Origin: JBDZVM01 sp040255675
GTDB taxonomy: Bacteria > Actinomycetota > Actinomycetes > Acidothermales > Acidothermaceae
Assembly: GCA_040255675.1 (NCBI GenBank)
Contig: JBDZVM010000037.1
Span: 1 to 38,956 of the forward strand
Direction of reading: 5' to 3'
Length of the DNA stretch: 38,956 nt
Below are positions 7,534 through 15,534 of this stretch, piece by piece. The position numbers were made by a program, and so were the translations under genes. The notes beneath the pieces were generated by a model. It was not told the origin of the DNA. It saw only the letters and a program-made list of their open reading frames with translations, and did not search any database. How positions within the stretch are numbered: the stretch's first letter is position 1; each line of letters opens with the position of its first letter.

Positions 7534-8496
7534 ATGAGTAACGGCACCGCCGCGCTGCCGGCAACGCAATCAGCCGGGCCGGCGGCTACGCCGAAGCCGC
7601 GCCAAGGCGCGCGGCTCCCTCTGCGCGCGATGCGGCCGCTGCTGTGGATCGGGCCGGCCGTCGGCCTCATCGCGTTCGTCGTGTTGTGGCCCGTCGTCAC
7701 GATGGTTCAAACGTCGTTCCTCAACGTAAGCAGTTTCGGCGAGGTCAAAGGCAGTAACGGCTGGAAGAACTACACGAATCTGATCCACGAGTTGGCGTTC
7801 AAAGGCGTCGTCGAACGTACCGTCGTCTGGGTCGTCGCCGTCGTGGGCTTCACAATCTTGATTTCGTTGGCGCTCGCGCAGCTGTTTCATCAGCAATTTC
7901 CCGGACGGCGAGTCACGCGCTGGGCGCTCATCGCGCCGTGGGCGGCGTCGGTCTTGATGACGGCCATCGTCTTCAAATGGATGCTCGAGCCAGGCTACGG
8001 GCTGGTCAACCTTGTATTGCATCACCTCGGATTGCTGCACGATCTCAACGGCACTGCCGCCGATCCGCTCGGCAAAGAAGGCACAGCGATGCCTTGGCTC
8101 ATCTTTGTCGCCGTATTCGTGTCACTGCCGTTCACGACGTACACGATTTTGGCCGGGCTTTCGACGATTCCGAACACCGTTTATGAGGCTGCGCGTGTTG
8201 ACGGATCGAGCCGCTGGCACACCTACCGCACCATCACGCTGCCGTTGCTGCGGCCCGCGCTTACGGTCGCGACCCTTATCAACGTGATAAACGTGTTCAA
8301 CTCGTTTCCCATTATCTGGGCGATGACTCACGGCCAGCCCGGTTACAACACGGCTACGACTACGATTTTCATGTATGTGCTCAAAGACGGCGACATTGGC
8401 GAATCCGCCGCCATGTCAGTCGTCAACTTCGGGTTGGTGATTGTCATTGTCGCGCTGTTCCTGCGTGCCAGCCGGTGGAAGAGCGAGGTGGAATGA
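7534..8496 (+). CDS. Sugar ABC transporter permease (MalF/UgpA type)
   Basis: A 320-residue inner membrane permease with six predicted membrane segments, the first at about residues 44-64 (WIGPAVGLIAFVVLWPVVTM). The cytoplasmic EAA loop that docks the ATPase reads YEAARVDGSSRWHTYRTITL followed by PLLRPAL. The start has AAGGAG (7518-7523) 10 bases upstream. It forms a heterodimer with the next gene's product. The Pro/Lys/Arg-rich first 35 residues are cytosolic. The gene is separated from the lipoprotein gene by an intercistronic hairpin. Confidence 0.93.
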   Translation: MSNGTAALPATQSAGPAATPKPRQGARLPLRAMRPLLWIGPAVGLIAFVVLWPVVTMVQTSFLNVSSFGEVKGSNGWKNYTNLIHELAFKGVVERTVVWVVAVVGFTILISLALAQLFHQQFPGRRVTRWALIAPWAASVLMTAIVFKWMLEPGYGLVNLVLHHLGLLHDLNGTAADPLGKEGTAMPWLIFVAVFVSLPFTTYTILAGLSTIPNTVYEAARVDGSSRWHTYRTITLPLLRPALTVATLINVINVFNSFPIIWAMTHGQPGYNTATTTIFMYVLKDGDIGESAAMSVVNFGLVIVIVALFLRASRWKSEVE

Positions 8497-8497
8497 G

Positions 8498-9376
8498 ATG
8501 GCCACGTTGACCGCCTCGTCGGTGCGCGCGCCGTCGACGCCGCGACGTCGACGTGCCGGGCGCCGTCCGACATGGAAAACCATCGCCTTAGTCGTCACCG
8601 CCTACGTCATCGCGCTCGCGTTTGTCTTTCCGTACCTCGAAATGTTGCTGACATCGCTGCGACCGACGAAAGACTTGCAGACGCCCACGATTCTTCCGCG
8701 CCATTACTCGTGGGAGAGCTTCACTACACTCTGGAAGACCGGCCTCGGCACCAATCTGAAAGTCACGTTGCTGATCGCGGGCGGAGCTACCGTGCTCGTG
8801 CTTCTCGTGGCGACGCCGGCGGCGTACTACACGGCGCGCAACAGGTTTCGGGGCCGGCTGGCGTTTTTGCTCCTGGTGCTCATCACTCAAATGTTTCAGC
8901 CGACGGCATTGCTCGTAGGCATCTACCGGGAGTTCTTGAGTTTTCACCTGCTCGACAGTGTGTGGGCGCTCGTCTTGGTGAACGCCGGCTTCAACATGGC
9001 CTTCGCGATCTGGATTCTGAACGCCTACTTCGCCTCGATTCCGAAGGAGCTCGAAGAAGCCGCGATGGTCGAGGGGGCGGGCCGCGTCGGTGCGCTGTTT
9101 CGGGTGACCCTGCCGCTCGCCGCGCCAGGCGTCGTCACCGCCATCATCTTCACGTTCATCGCTGCTTGGAACGAGTTCGTCATCGCCCTGACGCTCGTCC
9201 AGACGCCGAGCAAACAACCGCTGACCGTCGCGATCAACGGCTTCATCGGCGCCTACAGCGTCGAATGGCAGCACATGTTCGCGGCGTCGGTGATCGCGAC
9301 GATTCCTGTCATCGTGCTGTTCGCGCTCATCGAGCGAAAGGTTGTCAGCGGCTTGACCGCCGGCTCGATCAAGTAG
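8498..9376 (+). CDS. Sugar ABC transporter permease (MalG/UgpE type)
   Basis: A 292-residue partner permease with about six membrane segments. The EAA loop is EEAAMVEGAGRVGALFRVTL followed by PLAAPG, and the C-terminus AGSIK matches the MalG-like group. The ATG at 8498 is one base beyond the previous stop and has GAGGTGG at 8484-8490, so the two are translated together. The operon ends here without an ATPase. Actinobacterial importers of this family often share one ATPase such as MsiK encoded elsewhere, and that is the likely arrangement. Confidence 0.93.
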   Translation: MATLTASSVRAPSTPRRRRAGRRPTWKTIALVVTAYVIALAFVFPYLEMLLTSLRPTKDLQTPTILPRHYSWESFTTLWKTGLGTNLKVTLLIAGGATVLVLLVATPAAYYTARNRFRGRLAFLLLVLITQMFQPTALLVGIYREFLSFHLLDSVWALVLVNAGFNMAFAIWILNAYFASIPKELEEAAMVEGAGRVGALFRVTLPLAAPGVVTAIIFTFIAAWNEFVIALTLVQTPSKQPLTVAINGFIGAYSVEWQHMFAASVIATIPVIVLFALIERKVVSGLTAGSIK

Positions 9377-9403
9377 CGGTACCAGCGATCGGCGCGGACC
9401 TAT

Positions 9404-9454
9404 CGAATTCTCGACGTTTGGTGTGGCTCAGCCACAGCAAACGTCGGAAATTCG
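9404..9454. repeat. 51-bp near-perfect palindrome between convergent genes
   Basis: The arms 9404-9428 and 9430-9454 mirror each other around C9429 with three mismatched pairs. The core TGTGGCTCAGCCACA and the outer CGACGTTT/AAACGTCG and CGAATT/AATTCG blocks pair exactly. It sits between the ends of the permease and helicase-associated genes. It may act as a two-way terminator or be an interspersed palindromic element. Confidence 0.8.
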
Positions 9455-9479
9455 GCGCGCTTTGGGCGTTGGGCTAGCG

Positions 9480-12032
9480 TCAACCCAGTGCGTCACCGGG
9501 AAGGTCGTCAGGCGCATCGTCAGGCATGTCGTCGGCGATCTCATCAGGCACTTCATCAGCCCATGCCACGCCGGTGATGCGATGAATGGCGAAGGTGCGC
9601 ATCTCGCTTCGCTGATGGTCGAACGCGATGACTTGCCCTCCGGCAAGTCGCAACGGCTCGATGATGCGCGTGCTTGCTTGCCCTTGGGCGTTGAGGTAAC
9701 CGATCCACAGTGGGCGTCTGGTCGCGAGCGCCTCGCGCAGCGCCGCAAGGCTTTGCGTCGCCGTCGTCCGGGGCATCGAACCGCCCGCGGCTGACGTGTT
9801 CGCGAACTTCGCCCGCATCGCCGCCGATGCTTTGTCGCCGGCGCGGATCACGCGAATCGCCGACGAAACCAGCGTGGGCGATGGCACGGCGAGCTCGACC
9901 CGCTGACGTATGGGGCGAAACCTGGCAGGCGCGCGGCGAGAATCCGGACGGCGCAACAGCAGCCCGCCACCCGCGACCTCAGCGGCCGGCGCGTAGCCGA
10001 CCTCGCGCAACCGCTCGACGACCCGCTCCGCACCCAACGGGCTAACCAGCACGCTCGGGGCGAGTCGAGACAACCGAAGACTGTCGAGGCGGCGATCGGC
10101 TAATGCTTCGGCGAGCACGGATTCGTCGTCGCAGCGCACGTAGCATCCGGTCGCTCCGACTCTGATGCGGCCGTGGCGCCGGGCAACGTCGTCGACGAGG
10201 TACGAAAGCGGCTGAGGCACCGGCGTTTTCGACCGCCTGGCAAGCAATTCTTGCAGTTCGGCGGCACTTCGCCCGGCGTCGAGCGCCCGCCGTATCGAGG
10301 CCGCGCTGAACCGGTAGACCGTGGCGCCGCCGGTCGACTCGACGTCGGCGAGCAGTGACAACTCTCGTGCGAGCTCGGTCTCCAGCGGTCCGGGCGCGAT
10401 CGCGGTGAGGTCGGCCTGCAAGAGCACGTGGTCGAGCGGTTGCGGAAGCAGCGGCTCGAGCACTTGGGCGGCAGCGTCGACAGGGTCGACACGGTCAACA
10501 GGGTCGACACGGTCGACGGGATCGCTTTCGTCGCCGTCCGGGCAAAGCAGGGCACGACCGAACGACGACAACGCGCCGCGGCCGGTGACGCCGAGCAGCT
10601 CGGCCTCCTCGTGGGTCGAGATCGCGAGATCGTCGCGCAACCACCCTCCGCGTCTTGGCGACCAGAAGCGCAACGCGGCGACCAGGTCGTCGCGAGACGG
10701 CGCGCCGCCTGGCTCGACCTGGCGCAGCAGATCAAGCAGCGCCCGCCGCACGATCGGCGCGAGCGCCCGGTCGACCTCGGGTCCGAGCGCGTTCGGCGCG
10801 GGCGCCGGACGGCTGCCCGTCGCGGTCTCGTGCGGTTCGGGTCGTCGTCCGACCAAAGCCGGCACTCGCGTGGTGTTCAGCCAGGCGCGCGCGAGCAGGG
10901 CCCACCGGGTGGCGGTCGGCTGGGCGAGCCAGGCGTCGTAGCCGGTCGGGCCGGCGGTGGGCAGCCAGCTTTCGCCGGTGTCGTCGGGCGCGACCAAGCC
11001 AGCCGCGTGCGCCACCTCGATCAGCAAGGCGGCGCGGCGTTCGTCGATCTCGAGTTCGCGGGCGGTGCGCCGTAATTCGCGGACGCCGACACCACCCGCC
11101 CGCAATACGCCGGGCGGGTCGATGCCCCACCGCTCGAGGAACGACTCGACGAGCCGTACGGTGGTGAACGCCTCACCCGCTGCCACGGCATCGACGTCGG
11201 ACGGCGGATAGCGCGGCGCCTCGAACGGTGGAAGCTCGAGGATCAAGTCCGGAAACACGCGGTCGCCTCGGGCGAGCAGGCTGACTTCACGCGGGAGCAC
11301 GACCGTGTAGTCGTCGACCGCGACCAGCAAGCCGTGCGCCAGCAGCCAGCGCACGGGCGAGTCGGCGGACTTCGCGTCGACGGGCCGGCGGGCACCCGCC
11401 GTGCGACCCACGGGCGTTCCTTCGGCGAGCAGGTCGACAACCTCGCGCGGTTTGGCGGGCACGGCGTCGAGCAGGCGAGCAAGCTGCTCGCGATCTTCGA
11501 AAATCTGGGCGAGCGCGTCGAGCGCCTCGACCGGCGGCAGCGGCCCCGCGTCGACGTTTTCGCCTAGCAGCGCGCGGACGTCAGCCAGCATCGTCGGCAA
11601 CTGGGTGGGCGAGACCTCAGTGAGCGCGAACCTTGCCGGTGGCCCGAGGTTCGCCGGGAACGGCAGCAGCTCACGGACGACGTGAGCCACGTGCAGTTCG
11701 TCGTCCGGGCCGAAAACGAGGGCGGTGGAGCGCAGCCGGTTCATCGACGCGTCGAGGCGATCTGGTTTGACGCCCAGCAAGGCCGCGAGGTCGGCCACGG
11801 TCGTCGGCTCGGGCGACAACGCGAGGGCTTCGAGCACCTGGATGCTGGCCAGGTCAAGCCTGTCGATGGCCAGCTCGGCCGACGCCCTGCTGTTCGCCCG
11901 GCTGGCGAGCACCGACATGTCGGACGGCGCCGGATGCAGCAGGTCGGGTCGTTCGCGCAGGAGCGCACTGAGGTCGTCGTCGGGTCGCCGACGTAGCCAG
12001 TCGGCGAGATCGGTCACGCTCTCGGTGCTCAT
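9480..12032 (-). CDS. Helicase-associated protein with C-terminal WYL-like domain (Rv0862c-like)
   Basis: This 850-residue protein resembles the actinobacterial helicase-associated (XPB/Ssl2-like) family typified by Rv0862c. It lacks Walker A and DEAD-box motifs, so it is not a helicase itself. The N-terminal part is helical with winged-helix-like stretches (LASIQVLEALALSPEPTTVA). A helicase-associated region occupies about residues 540-720. The last ~90 residues resemble a WYL ligand/nucleic-acid-binding domain (PLWIGYLNAQGQASTRIIEP). Family members are usually encoded beside XPB, which suggests a joint DNA repair role; here the XPB gene is 6 kb away. Residues about 504-519 are a DPVDRV repeat. 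The start may be leaderless. Confidence 0.85.
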   Translation of the reverse strand: MSTESVTDLADWLRRRPDDDLSALLRERPDLLHPAPSDMSVLASRANSRASAELAIDRLDLASIQVLEALALSPEPTTVADLAALLGVKPDRLDASMNRLRSTALVFGPDDELHVAHVVRELLPFPANLGPPARFALTEVSPTQLPTMLADVRALLGENVDAGPLPPVEALDALAQIFEDREQLARLLDAVPAKPREVVDLLAEGTPVGRTAGARRPVDAKSADSPVRWLLAHGLLVAVDDYTVVLPREVSLLARGDRVFPDLILELPPFEAPRYPPSDVDAVAAGEAFTTVRLVESFLERWGIDPPGVLRAGGVGVRELRRTARELEIDERRAALLIEVAHAAGLVAPDDTGESWLPTAGPTGYDAWLAQPTATRWALLARAWLNTTRVPALVGRRPEPHETATGSRPAPAPNALGPEVDRALAPIVRRALLDLLRQVEPGGAPSRDDLVAALRFWSPRRGGWLRDDLAISTHEEAELLGVTGRGALSSFGRALLCPDGDESDPVDRVDPVDRVDPVDAAAQVLEPLLPQPLDHVLLQADLTAIAPGPLETELARELSLLADVESTGGATVYRFSAASIRRALDAGRSAAELQELLARRSKTPVPQPLSYLVDDVARRHGRIRVGATGCYVRCDDESVLAEALADRRLDSLRLSRLAPSVLVSPLGAERVVERLREVGYAPAAEVAGGGLLLRRPDSRRAPARFRPIRQRVELAVPSPTLVSSAIRVIRAGDKASAAMRAKFANTSAAGGSMPRTTATQSLAALREALATRRPLWIGYLNAQGQASTRIIEPLRLAGGQVIAFDHQRSEMRTFAIHRITGVAWADEVPDEIADDMPDDAPDDLPGDALG
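10476..10523 (-). repeat. 18-bp in-frame repeat encoding DPVDRV
   Basis: Two full and one partial copies of an 18-bp unit lie inside the helicase-associated gene. They encode DPVDRVDPVDRVDPVD, an acidic linker. The copies differ only at the wobble base of one Val codon and one Pro codon, so the expansion looks recent. Confidence 0.75.
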
Positions 12033-12039
12033 CCGGTCA

Positions 12040-12045
12040 ACGTTA
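12040..12045 (-). promoter_or_regulatory. Possible -10 of a leaderless transcript
   Basis: On the minus strand TAACGT is followed by 7 bases and then the ATG at 12032, with no ribosome site between. This is the spacing of leaderless actinobacterial promoters. The -35 region is weak. Confidence 0.4.
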
Positions 12046-12111
12046 GTAGGGACGTTCGACCGGATGAGCTACCCGCGCCCGAGTGCTGTGGATGACGGGC
12101 CTATCTCGCGC

Positions 12112-14046
12112 CTATTTCACGGTGAGTCGAATGGAGAACCGCTCGGCGTCGCCGCTTCGGGCGTCGTAGAACCCGATGCTGTCGAGCGGCGCGAGGTCGC
12201 GCGGCCGCGGCCCGGTGGCGGCAATGATCTGGGTGAGGTCGACATAACCCGCGGCACTCGTCGAGCTGGGCATGCCGGCGAGTGCCTTCTTGAAGCTGTC
12301 GCTGTCGCCGAGTTTGCCGGACGCCGGCTGGGAGTCGTTCGTGATCACGACTCGCGGACCTTGCGCGGACGCGGTAAACGTCTCGCCCGACTGCTGCGAC
12401 AGGATGCCGGCTAATTTCTGCGCCGTCCCCAACCCGGCGGCCGCGTCGTCGGGGCGAGTGATGAGCCTCAGCATGCCACCGCTGAGGAAGCCCCCAGACT
12501 GGGAGGTTACGCCGACCGTCAGTTCGCTACCGAGCAGGTTCTCGAGATCGCCCGGCAGTGAGATGCCGAGCTGGGCGCCGAGGGTGTCGAGTTCGTTTTG
12601 GAGGCCGGCGCCGAGCAGCCCGCCTTGCAGGCTGGTGAGCTGGTTCTTCACCAGTTTCTCGGGATTAGCGATGGAAAGGCCGGCGACGGTTCCCGTCGGG
12701 AGGTCGCCCAGTGCTTGCCCCGCATTGCCGGACGACGCCAAAGCCGCCGGTTCGCCCACGCCGTAGCCCTGCACCTCGACGTAATCGGGCTGCACGCGCA
12801 GGCCCATCACGATCCGCGCGTTGGCGAGCGCGGCGAGGCCCATCGTGCCGCTAGCCGGAAGCAGCATGCTGGCCTGCTTGCCAACCGCCTTGAACGTCGC
12901 GCCGAGATCCCACCACGCGGTGACGATGCGATCGTCTTTCAGCTTGTCGATGTCGGCCTTGTAGTTGTCGTTGCGGGTGATGTTGGCATCGGACGCCGCT
13001 TTGACGGCCTCGTCGACGGCTTCTTGGCTGTCGCCGACAATGGCAAACGAGCCTTTGACGACGAATGCCGACCCGCCGTCGGAACTGTTGGCAGCGATTT
13101 TTTGCAGGCCGGCAGTTGCCTTGCCGGCGTCTTTCACCGCGAGGATGCCGATCGGCTGCGGTTGGCCGCTCGAATCGAGAAAGACGTCGATCGCGGCTCG
13201 GTCGCCCAACCAGGGCTTGATGTCGGTGTCGTAGTTGACGTCCGCGCCGGTGTCGTCGGTGAAGATCGCCCGCAGGAGGCCGTCTTTGAGGTCGTCGGCG
13301 CTGGCGATCTTCGGGGCGTCGGGGAACTTCTTTTCGAACTCCCACGCCGCGACCTTGGCCGACGCCGACGGATCGAGATCGATCTTGGCGTAAAAGAGCG
13401 AATTCGCCGGTGCCCACTTGTCGGGCTGGCTGCCGCTCGCAGCCAAAAGCTTGAAGGCGGTGAACCCGCCCGCGCCGAGAATGATCACCAACACCGCGAC
13501 CACGCTGACCACGATCGGCGCCGTATTGCGCGAGCGGCGCGGCGGGCCGGCCAACAGCACGTCGCCTTGCTGCACCGGCCCCGGGTAGTTCGCGGCTCCG
13601 GGGTAGCCGCCGGCGTAGAACCCGCCGCCAGCGGCTGGCGGGTCTTGGTAGCCGGACTGGCCCGGCTGGCCGTAGATCGGGCCGGACGGCGCTGCCGCCG
13701 GCTGGCCGTAGCCAGTTGCGCCCGGATCCGCGAGCTGTGGCGGACCGTAAGGCGGTGGGGCGTATCCGGGCTGCTGGTAGGTGGGTTGTGGCTGGTACGG
13801 GGGCTGGGCCTGGTATCCGGGCTGCTGGTACGCGGGTCGTGGCTGGTACGGCGGCTCGGATTGCGGGGTTTCGGGAAGCGGGCGCGCGTAGGGCGAGCGC
13901 TGCGCCTCTTGCGGTTGGTTCGTTTCGGGTGGCTGCGGAGGCGTCGGCGGTTGAGCCGGGGCGGCTCCGCCGTACGCCTGCTCCGAGTTGGAGGCAGGAC
14001 CCCCGTCATACTGCGTGTGGTCGCTTGTCGGCTCGTTATCGGTCAT
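12112..14046 (-). CDS. Membrane-anchored DUF3352-type protein with Pro/Gln/Tyr-rich N-terminus
   Basis: A 644-residue protein in three parts: a low-complexity cytosolic N-terminus (about 1-165) rich in Pro, Gln, Tyr and Gly with repeated YQPxPxYQQPGY blocks, one membrane segment (about 176-201), and a large extracytoplasmic domain resembling DUF3352. That domain opens with WAPANSLFYAKIDLDPSAS and contains repeated hydrophobic-Gly strands. Its function is unknown. The start is uncertain: ATG at 14046 (MTDNEP) is preferred, ATG at 14064 is possible, and neither has a ribosome site. A longer open frame to 14382 overlaps the cold shock gene and is unlikely. It diverges from the cold shock gene across 175 bp. 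Confidence 0.82.
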   Translation of the reverse strand: MTDNEPTSDHTQYDGGPASNSEQAYGGAAPAQPPTPPQPPETNQPQEAQRSPYARPLPETPQSEPPYQPRPAYQQPGYQAQPPYQPQPTYQQPGYAPPPYGPPQLADPGATGYGQPAAAPSGPIYGQPGQSGYQDPPAAGGGFYAGGYPGAANYPGPVQQGDVLLAGPPRRSRNTAPIVVSVVAVLVIILGAGGFTAFKLLAASGSQPDKWAPANSLFYAKIDLDPSASAKVAAWEFEKKFPDAPKIASADDLKDGLLRAIFTDDTGADVNYDTDIKPWLGDRAAIDVFLDSSGQPQPIGILAVKDAGKATAGLQKIAANSSDGGSAFVVKGSFAIVGDSQEAVDEAVKAASDANITRNDNYKADIDKLKDDRIVTAWWDLGATFKAVGKQASMLLPASGTMGLAALANARIVMGLRVQPDYVEVQGYGVGEPAALASSGNAGQALGDLPTGTVAGLSIANPEKLVKNQLTSLQGGLLGAGLQNELDTLGAQLGISLPGDLENLLGSELTVGVTSQSGGFLSGGMLRLITRPDDAAAGLGTAQKLAGILSQQSGETFTASAQGPRVVITNDSQPASGKLGDSDSFKKALAGMPSSTSAAGYVDLTQIIAATGPRPRDLAPLDSIGFYDARSGDAERFSIRLTVK

Positions 14047-14147
14047 GTCGATATTGTCGGGCATACGGCTGACATGCTGAAGCATGATCGGTGCCGATGG
14101 TGGACAGTGACAACGGCGTATAGCCTTGAAGCGCTTCGACGACACTG

Positions 14148-14180
14148 TTGCGGTGTCGTTCCGGAGGCTCTGGTATAGAT
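14148..14180 (+). promoter_or_regulatory. Possible promoter of the cold shock gene
   Basis: TATAGAT (14174-14180) is the only strong -10-like sequence ahead of the gene. TTGCGG (14148-14153) is a -35-like match, though the 20-bp spacing is long. The resulting leader would be about 35 nt. Confidence 0.35.
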
Positions 14181-14221
14181 CGTCCTTTCCGTAGATTCCC
14201 GCGTTCTTCGAAGGGCTTCCC

Positions 14222-14617
14222 GTGCCTACCGGCAAGGTCAAGTGGTACGACACCGAAAAGGGCTTCGGCTTCCTGTCCCGTGATGACGGCGGCGACGTCT
14301 TCGTCCATTCATCGGCGCTCCCCGCTGGTGTCTCGACCCTGAAACCGGGCAGTCGAGTCGAGTTCGGCATTGCCGAGGGCAAGCGCGGCGACCAGGCGTT
14401 GTCGGTGCGCCTCCTCGAGGCCCCGCCCTCGCTCGTGCAGACGCAAGCTCAGGCGCAGCGCAAGAAGCCAGACGAACTCGTCGTCATCATCGAAGACGTG
14501 ATCAAACTGCTCGACGGTGTGTCGAACACGCTGCGGCGTGGCCGCTATCCCGATCGCGGTACCGGTCGAAAGATCGCTACGGTGCTGCGCGCGGTCGCCG
14601 ACGACTTGGAGCAGTAG
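14222..14617 (+). CDS. Cold shock protein with C-terminal extension (CspB-like)
   Basis: The first ~66 residues are a cold shock domain that binds single-stranded RNA or DNA. RNP1 is KGFGFL (about 14-19) and RNP2 is DVFVHSSAL (about 25-33), with KVKWYDTEKGF at the start. Residues 70-131 are an extension, probably helical (KKPDELVVIIEDVIKLLDGV), giving the 131-residue length seen in the mycobacterial CspB (Rv0871) type and not the usual 67. The start is GTG at 14222 with only a weak purine-rich site before it. The extension may mediate protein contacts, which is inference. A palindromic element follows 21 bp after the stop. Confidence 0.93.
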   Translation: MPTGKVKWYDTEKGFGFLSRDDGGDVFVHSSALPAGVSTLKPGSRVEFGIAEGKRGDQALSVRLLEAPPSLVQTQAQAQRKKPDELVVIIEDVIKLLDGVSNTLRRGRYPDRGTGRKIATVLRAVADDLEQ

Positions 14618-14638
14618 CGTCGTCCGCCGCGTTTCCCA

Positions 14639-14700
14639 TGATCGCGAAGACTCTTACCCCCATAGGTGCCAAAAAGTCTTCGCGATCACGAGAGGTTGGG
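14639..14700. repeat. Palindromic element copy 1, overlapping the mqnD stop codon
   Basis: TGATCGCGAAGACT (14639-14652) and AGTCTTCGCGATCA (14675-14688) are perfect 14-bp inverted arms around a 22-nt loop containing ACCCCCATAGGTG. A tail, CGAGAGGTTGGG, ends at 14700. Read on the minus strand, the loop (CCTATGGGGGTA) and tail resemble the element at 26628-26713. The mqnD stop (TGA, 14686-14688) and its last codons lie within the element. Confidence 0.85.
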
Positions 14701-15534
14701 CCTTGGGGAGCGCAGGGCGTCTGGTCGTACGGGCGGTACGAGTCCGGCGGCAGCGGCGCGGGTGAGCAAACCGGTGACGGCCGCGTACCCGTCGTCGCCG
14801 AGGTCGACCGTGAAGTCGTTGACGTACAAGGCGATGTGCTGGTCTTGGACGTCGGCGTCCATCTCTTGTGCGTGCTCGGCGACGAAGCCGCGCGAGGCCG
14901 AGCGATCGGCGAGCGCGTATTCGACGGAGGCGCGAACTACTCGAGTGAGCCGGACGACGTCGAGGCCTCGCCGGGCGAGGATCGCCCCAAGCGGAATCGG
15001 CAGGCCGGTGTTGCCTTCCCACCATTCTCCGAGGTCGACCACGTTGCGAAGCCCGTAATTGTGATAGGTGAAACGAGCCTCGTGAATCACCAGGCCGGCG
15101 TCGACTTTGCCGTCGCGCACCGCGGGCATGATGTCGGGAAACGGCATCACTTCGATGCGCAGCCCGGAAATGCCTTGCTCAGCGGCCCACGAGCGAAAGA
15201 GCAGATACGCCGTCGTTCGCTCGCCGGGTACTGCGATGGTCGCGCCACGCAAGTCGGTGCCGCCCGCGGTGAGCACCAACGGCCCACAGCCGCGGCCCAA
15301 AGCACCGCCCGTCGGCAGCAACGCGTATTGGTCGAGCAGCCACGGCAGCGCGGCGTACGACACTTTCACGACGTCGAATTCGCCGCGTTCGGCGGCGGTG
15401 TTGGTGACGTCGACGTCGGCGAAGGTTACGTCCACCGGGGGAGCGCCTTCGATAAGGCCGTGCACCCAGGCGTGAAAGACGAACGTGTCGTTGGGGCACG
15501 GTGAAAATGCCAGAGACAAGCGGTCGTCGGTCAC
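14686..15534 (-). CDS. mqnD: 1,4-dihydroxy-6-naphthoate synthase MqnD
   Basis: A 282-residue MqnD, which converts cyclic dehypoxanthine futalosine to 1,4-dihydroxy-6-naphthoate in the futalosine route to menaquinone. Family features include LSLAFSPCPNDTFVFHAWVH at the N-terminus, TFADVDVTN, FDVVKVSYAALPWLL, and the GLVIHEARFTYHNYGL segment. The two-lobed fold resembles periplasmic binding proteins, but there is no signal peptide. The GTG start at 15534 overlaps the mqnB stop (GTGA) and follows AAGGAG, so the two genes are translationally coupled. The last residues (RPNLS) and the stop codon are supplied by a palindromic repeat. mqnA, mqnC and mqnE are not in the window. Confidence 0.94.
   Translation of the reverse strand: MTDDRLSLAFSPCPNDTFVFHAWVHGLIEGAPPVDVTFADVDVTNTAAERGEFDVVKVSYAALPWLLDQYALLPTGGALGRGCGPLVLTAGGTDLRGATIAVPGERTTAYLLFRSWAAEQGISGLRIEVMPFPDIMPAVRDGKVDAGLVIHEARFTYHNYGLRNVVDLGEWWEGNTGLPIPLGAILARRGLDVVRLTRVVRASVEYALADRSASRGFVAEHAQEMDADVQDQHIALYVNDFTVDLGDDGYAAVTGLLTRAAAAGLVPPVRPDALRSPRPNLS

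Noticed and set aside
10476..10523. Short repeats as a regulatory iteron cluster
   Set aside because: They lie inside a gene and encode an in-frame DPVDRV linker.
12598..14178. Long 526-codon open frame on the plus strand
   Set aside because: It is antisense to the DUF3352-type gene. Its translation is Arg/Gly/Val-rich with no family likeness, an effect of third-position GC in the real gene.
14047..14382. Upstream extension of the DUF3352-type gene
   Set aside because: The extra 112 codons overlap the start of the divergent cold shock gene and show no Pro/Gln/Tyr pattern or ribosome site.
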